The notes under the pieces were generated by a model. The model ran no database searches. It was given only the letters and a program-made list of their open reading frames with translations, and was not told where the DNA came from. A stretch of 10,435 nucleotides of DNA from assembly GCA_013152075.1 (NCBI GenBank), contig JAADHD010000050.1:1-10435 (forward strand), given 5' to 3'. Positions within the stretch are counted from its first letter, which is position 1. Each line of letters opens with the position of its first letter. The translations under genes were made by a program, and so were the position numbers. The DNA is from Verrucomicrobiota bacterium. Lineage in GTDB: Bacteria; Verrucomicrobiota; Verrucomicrobiia; Verrucomicrobiales; DEV007. This document shows positions 1 to 7,120 of this stretch, piece after piece.

Positions 1-1
1 G

Positions 2-301
2 GTCATGCTAAAAAGAGCGAGCTTCTGGGGGCCTGACAAAGAAAGATTTACCACCCTGAACGATTACCTCTGTTTTGGCATTTCCGCCCCTCCTTTTCCC
101 GAGGATGGTGAATTTGCCTTCATTAAAAAAGGCAGCCCACTCGCCACAAAACTTGAGCAAAGCCTGCCTTGGGGCAAATCTCCCGTCAGCGGAATCATCG
201 TATTCGAAAAAATAAAGCTCCCTCATGGAGAAAAGCACCTGATGATCAAAAGCATCGTGACTGATGGTTGGTTCAGCCCGACCGCCACTCCAAATCCATA
301 G
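2..301 (+). CDS. Unrecognised protein, C-terminal fragment (truncated at window start)
   Basis: The reading frame is open from the left edge to a TAG stop, so this is most likely the last ~99 codons of a longer gene. An ATG at position 5 is in frame, but the bases before it show no ribosome binding site and the frame continues upstream of it. Codon choice (ACC, CTG, TTC, GGC) and a plausible alternation of hydrophobic and charged residues favour the plus strand over the overlapping minus-strand frame. The fragment is soluble, with no membrane segment, and ends in a Pro/Thr-rich tail (ATPNP). I do not recognise a family or catalytic motif. It converges on the sulfatase gene, leaving only 7 bp between the two stop codons, so no separate terminator fits between them. 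Function unknown. Confidence 0.55.
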   Translation, partial: VMLKRASFWGPDKERFTTLNDYLCFGISAPPFPEDGEFAFIKKGSPLATKLEQSLPWGKSPVSGIIVFEKIKLPHGEKHLMIKSIVTDGWFSPTATPNP

Positions 302-308
302 ATGTCAC

Positions 309-1745
309 TCACCTCGCCGAAGCTTCTCGCGAGCTAATAGCGGCTCCATTGTCGGAAGGTATCGATTTATCCCAGGTCAATAGTCCTGTGGTCAAATCCC
401 TTACCAAACCGACATTCGCAGCCGCCAGATTTTCTGTTTCTGACAGATCATCGATCAAGTTATAAAGCATCGGCCGACCGCCATCATAATCACAGTAAAA
501 TTTCCATTGACCGCTTCGAACAGCCAGATCCGGTAACTGTTTGTAATGACGAAAGTTTTTGCGATCCGGCGGGCGACGAAAATAAATCGGGGCCTGACGG
601 GAAGCTTTTGATTCACCTATTAAAACAGGCGCAAGGTTTTCTCCGTCAAAAGAAATCTTTTCCGAATACTCCGTATCAGTCAGGGAAAGCAAAGACGGAA
701 CAAGATCAATCGCCGAAAACACCGAATCCGTATTGCGAGTTCCCTGCAATTCCTTCGCCATCAGGCCGGGCGCCCAAACTATGAGAGAAGACCGAACTCC
801 CCCTTCGAACAAGGTCGCCTTGTGACCACGTAAAGCTCCTGCAGAACCAAAACCCACCTCGGGCCCATTATCAGAACAAACCACTATGATGGTATTCTCA
901 CGTAACTTTTCATCATCATGAATAAGATCAAACAAAGCTCCCAATTGTCCGTCCATGCTTTCGAGCACCTGAAGATAGAGATGGCGGTTACTACCATCGC
1001 CCCATTTCCCCAAGGGTGGATGCATCGGAGTATGCACATCATCAGGCCATAAATTCAAATAAAAAGGAAGGTTCTTCGCCGCCGCCGCCTTCGCAAAAAC
1101 CACCGCCGACTCAACAAATTTTTCTGTGACGTAGGCACGATTATGCCAGATAACGGGACCATGCCCCAGGCCATCAGAACCCAGATTATGAGGCACTGCT
1201 TGATTCTCTCCCGGAGAATATTTGAGCGACAGAATACGGGCACCCAGACCTTCGAAATTAGTGATCGATTCATCAAAACCGTATTCTGTGATCAGAGGCG
1301 CATCGTCGACATCACGCTGGCCGCCCATATGCCACTTCCCGAAATGCCCGGTTTCATACCCTGCTTGATGAAGTAAGCGCGACAACATCGGCGCTTCCAG
1401 ATCTAGCCAATTGGCAATCCCCCTTCTCTTATTTGATTTTCGATTACTGAGATATGACGAAATCTTCCAACGCTGGGGATACTGCCCTGTTGAAATCGCC
1501 ACTCGCGAAGGAGAACAAATCGGCGAATTTACATAAAATTGCTCGAAGGCGATGCCTTCCCGCGCTAGTCGGTCAATGTTCGGCGTTGTCGCCTCCTTGT
1601 TGCCAAAACAGGAAAAATCAGCCCATCCCATGTCATCGATGAACACTAGAATCACATTCGGTTTTTCTGCCTTACCCGCAGCCGCGCGAATGAAAAACAG
1701 GCCTGACAATAAAGCCGCCAGAATGACAGTATTTCGGGATAACAT
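309..1745 (-). CDS. Secreted type I sulfatase (arylsulfatase A-like, formylglycine-dependent)
   Basis: This is a 478-residue alkaline-phosphatase-superfamily sulfatase expected to hydrolyse sulfate esters outside the cytoplasm. A Sec signal peptide covers about residues 1-24 (hydrophobic TVILAALLSGLFFI, then AAAG). The metal site begins with IDDMGWADFSCFG (D37, D38). The modification motif C77-S-P-S-R81 with following TGQYPQR marks Cys77 as the residue converted to formylglycine. Other family active-site residues are visible: K137 and H139 in HFGKWHMGG, H238 in DDVHTP, D292-N293 in CSDNGPE, and K309 in RGHKATLFEGGVRSS. The tail YNLIDDLSETENLA matches the usual end of the family. All key residues are present, so an active enzyme is likely, but it needs a formylglycine-generating enzyme not encoded here. 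The substrate cannot be read from sequence; sulfated polysaccharide is an inference from family and phylum. The gene is divergent from the large propeller gene. No Shine-Dalgarno sequence precedes its ATG. Confidence 0.93.
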   Translation of the reverse strand: MLSRNTVILAALLSGLFFIRAAAGKAEKPNVILVFIDDMGWADFSCFGNKEATTPNIDRLAREGIAFEQFYVNSPICSPSRVAISTGQYPQRWKISSYLSNRKSNKRRGIANWLDLEAPMLSRLLHQAGYETGHFGKWHMGGQRDVDDAPLITEYGFDESITNFEGLGARILSLKYSPGENQAVPHNLGSDGLGHGPVIWHNRAYVTEKFVESAVVFAKAAAAKNLPFYLNLWPDDVHTPMHPPLGKWGDGSNRHLYLQVLESMDGQLGALFDLIHDDEKLRENTIIVVCSDNGPEVGFGSAGALRGHKATLFEGGVRSSLIVWAPGLMAKELQGTRNTDSVFSAIDLVPSLLSLTDTEYSEKISFDGENLAPVLIGESKASRQAPIYFRRPPDRKNFRHYKQLPDLAVRSGQWKFYCDYDGGRPMLYNLIDDLSETENLAAANVGLVRDLTTGLLTWDKSIPSDNGAAISSREASAR

Positions 1746-1806
1746 AAGGAGGAAGATATAAGATGCCCCCTGTCTGACAAGGCTCTATTTTGGAGGACTG
1801 CCCATC

Positions 1807-1816
1807 ATCACGTGAT
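1807..1816. promoter_or_regulatory. Perfect 10-bp palindrome, candidate operator
   Basis: ATCACGTGAT is its own reverse complement and lies in the intergenic region between the divergent sulfatase and propeller genes, 61 bp upstream of the sulfatase ATG and 76 bp upstream of the preferred propeller ATG. A dyad in a divergent control region is where a dimeric regulator could act on both genes. It is short, and one such site can arise by chance. I see no second copy nearby and no convincing -35/-10 pair on either side. Confidence 0.25.
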
Positions 1817-1892
1817 TGCGTCCCTGCAACATAGTGAACTTCTCCCCTATTCTCTAATGTTTACATTGAATCTCTTCACACCGTCACTATCG

Positions 1893-4800
1893 ATGAAAAA
1901 TTCACTCCCACCTTCTACCATTCTCCTTTGTCAGATAGCATTCATTTGCTCTTTTGGCCTCCTCGCCACACCGCAATCAACTCAAGCCCAAAACCCGGAT
2001 GCCAATGCAGTAGCAACAGAAATCCTCCAACAGGCTAAAATCAAAGGCGGTTTCATCATCCAGCTTGATGCCGGCAACGGGCATCTGACCAATGCATTGG
2101 GGGGTGCGGGAAATTTCAGCGTTCACGGCCTGGTGAAAAACGAGCAGCAACTGAGTGAAACCCGGCAGTATCTTCTAAAACAAGGGCGTTATGGCAAGGT
2201 CTCCGTCGAGCTTCTCAAAGACCCCAAACACCTCCCTTACATCAACAATTTGGCCAACCTGGTGATCTCGGAAAGCGATCCCAAAAATATGGGCATCAGC
2301 ATGGAGGAAATCATGCGAATCCTGCGGCCCAATGGAGTCGCCATGATCAAGTCCGGCGATCAATGGAAAAAAACCGTCAAAGCCTGGCCGAATAATATCG
2401 ACGACTGGACGCATTACATGCACAACGCCGATGGCAACGCCGTAGCACACGACACTGTCGTCGGTCCGCCAAGGCACTTGCAGTGGGTAGGAAGTCCGCG
2501 TTGGTCTCGTCACCACGATCGCATGGCAAGCATGAGCGCTCTGGTCTCTTCCAAAGGACGCTTGTTTTACATCATGGATGAGGGTTCCCGTATCTCCATC
2601 GAACTACCTCCGGAATGGAAGCTCATAGCTCGTGATGCATTCAACGGAACGATCCTTTGGAAACGTCCCGTTAAAACCTGGCACAATCACCTCTGGCCAC
2701 TGAAAAGTGGCCCCACCCAATTGGCCCGTCGACTCGTGGCCGTTGGCGACCATGTGTTCTGCACTCTGGGTATCGACGAACCGGTAACCATGATGGACGC
2801 CACCACTGGTAAGACCATCCGCACCTTCGAAGGCAGTGAGGGCACAGAAGAGCTAGTCGTTAAAAATGGAAAAATTTTCCTGATGGCCATGAAAAAACCC
2901 GGTGAGTTAAAAAACTTCCTACCTGAGTTAAACACCGGCGATCAGGCACGTGTCGCCGCTCGTTATAAATGGAACGAAATCCCACGACTGTTAATGGTCT
3001 TTGATACCGCAACCGGCAAAAATCTATGGAACAAATCGTCTCGCATATCTCCACTCACTCTTGCCGCTGATGACAAGCGTTTGATCTATCACGACGGAGA
3101 AAAGGTAGTTTGTCTGGATCAAATTAGCGGAGATAAAATATGGGTGGGGCAAGCTGCAGATCGCCGTAAGATCATCACATTTAACTTCGGTTCGAAACTA
3201 GTGTTACAGAAAAACCTTGTTCTCTTTGCCGGTGGCGACCGCAAAATGCACGTCTATGATGCTGCCACTGGAAAGGAAAAATGGACTGCTCCCCACTCCC
3301 GCGGAGGCTATCAATCACCTGAAGATTTACTGGTAGTTGGCAATCTCGTATGGTCGGCCCCAACCACCAGCGGCAAAGATTCCGGCATATTTACCGGCCG
3401 GGACATCTTCACCGGCGAAATCAAAAAAGAATTCCCCCCTGACGTCGACACCTACTGGTTCCACCACCGCTGTTACATGGCCAAAGCCACCGATCGCTTT
3501 CTTATGCCCTCTCGAACCGGCATCGAATTTGTTGATCCCGAAACCGAACATTGGGACATCAATCACTGGGTTCGCGGAGGTTGTCTCTACGGGGTCATGC
3601 CGGCTAACGGACTCACTTACGCCCCTCCACACAACTGCGCCTGTTACCCAGAAGCAAAATTGTATGGATTCAACGCTCTATCTGCTACCGGTCCCCGTCC
3701 TAGCACCGATACAGAAAATGCGAATCGACTGGAAAAAGGCCCCGCATACGGCAAAATCGTAGATTCTAAAACGGCTTCCAATGAAAATGACTGGCCCACC
3801 TTCCGCCACGACCCCTCTCGTAGCGGATTCATTAAATCCAAAATATCCCCCGATCTCAAAATCGCCTGGAAAAGTGAAATCGGCGGAGAACTCAGCAGTG
3901 TCGTGATCGCTGAGAATCGTCTCTTTGTCGCCCAAAAACAACAACACACCGTCCACGCCATCGATTCCAATACCGGCGAAAAAATATGGAGCTACACTAC
4001 AGGTGGTCGAGTGGACTCACCGCCCGCCCTCTACAAAGGTTCGGTCATGTTTGGCTCGGCAGACGGATATGTTTACTGCCTGCGTGCTACGGACGGACAG
4101 CTTGCCTGGCGTTTTCAGGCAGCTCCGTCTTCAGAACGCCACATGGCTTTCGAACAGCTCGAATCGGTCTGGCCTGTGCATGGCAACATTCTCGTTCAGG
4201 ATGACATCGCCTATTTCGTTTCCGGACGATCCAACTTTCTCGACGGAGGGCTGCGCTTTTATCGTTTGAATGCAGCGACAGGAGAAAAACTTTCTGAAAC
4301 GGTCATCGATGAAATCAATCCCGAAACTGGAAAAAACATCCAGGATCAAGTCAAGACCTTGCAAATGCCCGTCGGCCTACCTGACATCCTTTCATATGAT
4401 GGTGGTTATGTATACATGCGCTCCCAACAGTTTGATTTAAGTGGCAAGCGCCTTGAACTCGGCCCTCACTCAGGAGATGCTGCCGAACAAGGAAAAAATC
4501 AACGTGGCGGAGAACATCTCTTCGCCCCGATGAGCTTCCTCGACGACAGCTGGTTTCACCGTTCATACTGGGTATTCGGACGCAGTTTTGCCGGAGGACA
4601 TAACGGCTATTACCAGGCTGGAAAAAATGCCGCGTCCGGCCGAATCCTCGTATTTAATGAACGTGACGTTTACGGCTTTGGACGCAAACCGAACTATTTA
4701 AAATGGACCACCACGATGGAACATCAGTTGTTTGCCGCCAGCCGTGAAGCACCTGAGCAACCCGTTTCTGCCGTGAATAATAAAGAAAAACGACGCGGAA

Positions 4801-5831
4801 GCGGAGTCGGATCCAAGGTTACCTTTAAGAAAACTCCATCCCTTGACCCAAGCGGAAAAGCTCTGGTGGTTGAGGCGTGGATCAAGCCCGGCGCGAAAAA
4901 AAGTGGCGTCATCATCGCCCGAGGCGGCCCGGCCGACGGTTACGCCCTGACCCTGATCAAATCCAAACCTCAATTCCTCTATCGAAGCAATAACAAATTG
5001 AATTCTGCAGTGGCCACTGAATCGATCGGTAAAGGCTGGACTCACCTCGTGGGAATGATCACCGCGGAAAAAGAATTGCGGCTCTACGTGAACGGCAGAC
5101 AAGTCGCCAGCGGCAAGGCTCCGGACTTTATCAAAAAAGACCCTAAACAAAGTCTGGAAATCGGGGTGGATGACGGAAGCCCGGTCGGCAACTACCAAAG
5201 CCCCTTCCCCTATCAAGGCCTGATCGACAGCGTGACGATTTATCATGGCAGCTTAAGTGATGACGAAATTGAGCAACGCTTTTCCGGTAAGGCAGGCAAA
5301 CCCAAGCCAACAAATGCCGACATCGTTTTGCATTGCTCGTTCGACGAAGGGAAAGCCAACGACTCTTCCGGAAAAAAGAACAATGGCCAAGCCACCGGAG
5401 CAAAATTCACCGATGCAGGGAAATCAGGCAAAAGCCTGCAACTCTCCGGCAAGGGGGGAAAAGCAAAAACTTCCAGCCCCTATCTGGTAAAACATTACTG
5501 GGATACCGACCTGCCACTATTAGCCAGAGCGATGGTTCTCGCAGATCGAACCGTCTTCGTAGCAGGCCCTCCCGACTTGATCGATGAAGAAACAATCTTC
5601 AAAAGACTGGCAGCCAATGATCCAGGCACTGAAGAAATTCTGAAAAAACAAGCTGCGGCACTCAAAGGCAAAGACGGAGCAATCCTCTGGGCGGTCTCTG
5701 CTGAAGACGGCAAGAAACTCTCCGAAATCAAACTTCCTGCTCTTCCGGTATGGGACGGAATGGCTGCGGCGCGTGGAAAAATTTACATCGCCACCACCGA
5801 CGGAAATATCATTTGCCTGGATAAAAAATAA
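1893..5831 (+). CDS. Large secreted protein: methyltransferase-like domain, PQQ-like beta-propeller, inserted LamG-like module
   Basis: From the ATG at 1893 the protein has 1312 residues. This start gives a clean signal peptide (K2, hydrophobic 9-25, cleavage near TQA-QN). The frame also opens at a GTG at 1812 and an ATG at 1857, but these bury the signal behind an N-terminal extension and neither has a well-spaced ribosome binding site. Residues ~45-160 resemble a class I SAM methyltransferase fold (LDAGNGHL 58-65; EEIMRILRPNGVAMIK) with key positions altered. A conserved Trp/His-rich block follows (165-208). Propeller repeats of the A-D-x-x-T/N-G-x-x-x-W type include DAFNGTILW (from 248), DTATGKNLW, DQISGDKIW, DAATGKEKW, and, after a linker, WPTFRHDPSRSGF (634), DSNTGEKIW and RATDGQLAW. 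C564 and C582-A-C584 lie in a conserved block. Residues ~974-1190 are LamG-like, then a final propeller segment (HYWDTDLPLLARAM, FVAGPPDLIDEE) closes the chain. Such proteins are common in planctomycetes and verrucomicrobia. True PQQ binding is not shown, and the function is unknown. Confidence 0.88.
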   Translation: MKNSLPPSTILLCQIAFICSFGLLATPQSTQAQNPDANAVATEILQQAKIKGGFIIQLDAGNGHLTNALGGAGNFSVHGLVKNEQQLSETRQYLLKQGRYGKVSVELLKDPKHLPYINNLANLVISESDPKNMGISMEEIMRILRPNGVAMIKSGDQWKKTVKAWPNNIDDWTHYMHNADGNAVAHDTVVGPPRHLQWVGSPRWSRHHDRMASMSALVSSKGRLFYIMDEGSRISIELPPEWKLIARDAFNGTILWKRPVKTWHNHLWPLKSGPTQLARRLVAVGDHVFCTLGIDEPVTMMDATTGKTIRTFEGSEGTEELVVKNGKIFLMAMKKPGELKNFLPELNTGDQARVAARYKWNEIPRLLMVFDTATGKNLWNKSSRISPLTLAADDKRLIYHDGEKVVCLDQISGDKIWVGQAADRRKIITFNFGSKLVLQKNLVLFAGGDRKMHVYDAATGKEKWTAPHSRGGYQSPEDLLVVGNLVWSAPTTSGKDSGIFTGRDIFTGEIKKEFPPDVDTYWFHHRCYMAKATDRFLMPSRTGIEFVDPETEHWDINHWVRGGCLYGVMPANGLTYAPPHNCACYPEAKLYGFNALSATGPRPSTDTENANRLEKGPAYGKIVDSKTASNENDWPTFRHDPSRSGFIKSKISPDLKIAWKSEIGGELSSVVIAENRLFVAQKQQHTVHAIDSNTGEKIWSYTTGGRVDSPPALYKGSVMFGSADGYVYCLRATDGQLAWRFQAAPSSERHMAFEQLESVWPVHGNILVQDDIAYFVSGRSNFLDGGLRFYRLNAATGEKLSETVIDEINPETGKNIQDQVKTLQMPVGLPDILSYDGGYVYMRSQQFDLSGKRLELGPHSGDAAEQGKNQRGGEHLFAPMSFLDDSWFHRSYWVFGRSFAGGHNGYYQAGKNAASGRILVFNERDVYGFGRKPNYLKWTTTMEHQLFAASREAPEQPVSAVNNKEKRRGSGVGSKVTFKKTPSLDPSGKALVVEAWIKPGAKKSGVIIARGGPADGYALTLIKSKPQFLYRSNNKLNSAVATESIGKGWTHLVGMITAEKELRLYVNGRQVASGKAPDFIKKDPKQSLEIGVDDGSPVGNYQSPFPYQGLIDSVTIYHGSLSDDEIEQRFSGKAGKPKPTNADIVLHCSFDEGKANDSSGKKNNGQATGAKFTDAGKSGKSLQLSGKGGKAKTSSPYLVKHYWDTDLPLLARAMVLADRTVFVAGPPDLIDEETIFKRLAANDPGTEEILKKQAAALKGKDGAILWAVSAEDGKKLSEIKLPALPVWDGMAAARGKIYIATTDGNIICLDKK

Positions 5832-7049
5832 TTACACCAAATTGGACGGAGCAATTTCTTCACCATCATCTGATTCCTTTTTCGCAGCCTCTTCATCCGC
5901 GGCAACTTTCACCAACTTGCGAATTACCCCCGGTTTGCTTGGGCCTTTGCCCATCAGAACAGACAGCCATCGAAAGTCATTGCTGTTATCGAGCATGACC
6001 TTCACCATCATCGTCAGGGGAACCGCAAGAAACATTCCTACCGGCCCCCAAACATAACCCCAGAACAATACCGACAAAATCACCACCACGGTCGAAATAC
6101 CAAAACGATTTCCTAAGACCATCGGCTCAAGAAAATTCCCCAAGGTCACGTTGATTGATAAATATCCAAACAATACCCCCACCGCTGGCCACATGGTATC
6201 GTGTAAAATAAGCGCCAGAATAATGGGAGGAATCGCTGCTAGTAAAGACCCGATTGCGGGGATGTAATTAAAACCGAAGGCCACCATTCCCCACAAAATA
6301 GGGAAATCGACTCCAAAAATGGTGCACACCAGCCAAGCAAGTATCCCAGTCACCATACTCACCGCCGTTTTAATCCCCAGATATTTCTGAATCTCCATCG
6401 AGGAGTTTCTAAATCTCCGCAAATCCGGCCCCTTTGCCCGAAATACTTGTCTTAGTTTTCCAGGATACCTTCCGGACTCCGCCAGGATGAAAATCATGAT
6501 CACCAAAACAAAAAATGACTGAGCCATCAGAGAAGTGAGCCTACCTACCACTTCCGTCTGTCCTACAAAATCAATGATCAGGGAAGAATCCCAATAACGA
6601 TTAAAAATCTCGTTAAACGTCCAAATCTGTTCAACGTCTATAGCTTCACCATTCTCGCCAACGTTGTTAGCAATATTACTTAAAGACATCAATTGGGCGT
6701 CTGCCCATTCGGTGAATTCGCTCACTCTTTTCTTAAGCAAGTCGGCATAAATCAAACGTTTTCCTTGGAATTCAGGAATCACCCCACTGGCCACAAAAGC
6801 GAGTCCGAACAGAATAAGAACATCAAACAGGATCGTCAAAATCACCGCCAGCGCACGCGGCACACCACGGCGGCCCAGCCAGTTTAAAATCGGCATACTA
6901 AGCACCGCCAGAAACAAGCCGAGGATGATCGGAATCAACATCTCGGAGGCTGCACGCAATCCGGCTACGATGATCACCACGCATGCCAGTGACAGCAATA
7001 CTTTGAATCCGGTGCCGGATTGTAAGGGTGAAGGCGCATCGCTAGGCAT
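5832..7049 (-). CDS. AI-2E/PerM family membrane transporter
   Basis: A 405-residue inner-membrane protein of the AI-2E transporter family (formerly UPF0118/DUF20; relatives include TqsA, YdiK and PerM). It has the family layout: three N-terminal membrane segments (FKVLLSLACVVIIVAGL; MLIPIILGLFLAVLSMPIL; ALAVILTILFDVLILFGLAF), a soluble loop of roughly 80 residues, then four or five further segments. Family signatures are clear: NYIPAIGSLLAAIPP, LEPMVLGNRFGIS and GPVGMFLAVPLTMMVKV. The C-terminus is a cytoplasmic, acidic and lysine-rich tail (DEEAAKKESDDGEE). Substrates vary in this family (autoinducer-2 export, Na+/H+ exchange and others), so none is assigned. The first ATG is at 7049; the frame extends to a TTG at 7088 that would add 13 residues, without a ribosome binding site at either. 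It follows mutL on the same strand after 71 bp (32 bp from the TTG), so joint transcription is plausible. Its stop directly abuts the stop of the propeller gene. Confidence 0.92.
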   Translation of the reverse strand: MPSDAPSPLQSGTGFKVLLSLACVVIIVAGLRAASEMLIPIILGLFLAVLSMPILNWLGRRGVPRALAVILTILFDVLILFGLAFVASGVIPEFQGKRLIYADLLKKRVSEFTEWADAQLMSLSNIANNVGENGEAIDVEQIWTFNEIFNRYWDSSLIIDFVGQTEVVGRLTSLMAQSFFVLVIMIFILAESGRYPGKLRQVFRAKGPDLRRFRNSSMEIQKYLGIKTAVSMVTGILAWLVCTIFGVDFPILWGMVAFGFNYIPAIGSLLAAIPPIILALILHDTMWPAVGVLFGYLSINVTLGNFLEPMVLGNRFGISTVVVILSVLFWGYVWGPVGMFLAVPLTMMVKVMLDNSNDFRWLSVLMGKGPSKPGVIRKLVKVAADEEAAKKESDDGEEIAPSNLV

Positions 7050-7120
7050 AGTGGCACTTACACTCGCTTCGTTCCTGGCGACTCTCAACCAAAATTAGCA
7101 CATATTCCCCAGCCCACCCC

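Noticed and set aside
8..238. Minus-strand open frame of 76 codons opposite the left-edge gene
   Set aside because: It has no recognisable pattern, and codon use and residue pattern favour the plus-strand reading.
1746..1777. AAGGAGG followed 10 bp later by ATG and a four-codon frame ending in TGA
   Set aside because: It looks like a strong ribosome binding site, but the peptide would be MPPV only. No stem-loop or regulatory codon run supports a leader peptide, so chance is more likely.
3337..3762. Plus-strand open frame of 141 codons in another phase
   Set aside because: The product is Pro/Thr/Ser-rich and low in pattern, typical of an out-of-frame reading of the propeller gene, whose own frame carries clear repeat motifs through this region.
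4698..5246. Minus-strand open frame of 182 codons
   Set aside because: It lies fully inside the LamG-coding part of the propeller gene, and its product shows no family pattern; it is a shadow of the plus-strand gene.
1893..5831. PQQ-dependent alcohol or glucose dehydrogenase
   Set aside because: The repeats match the general PQQ-like/BamB propeller pattern, but the quinoprotein dehydrogenase active-site motifs, vicinal Cys-Cys and heme c motif (CxxCH) are not seen.
7050..7088. TTG start at 7088 for the transporter
   Set aside because: It adds 13 polar residues with no family resemblance and no ribosome binding site; the ATG at 7049 is preferred, though not proven.
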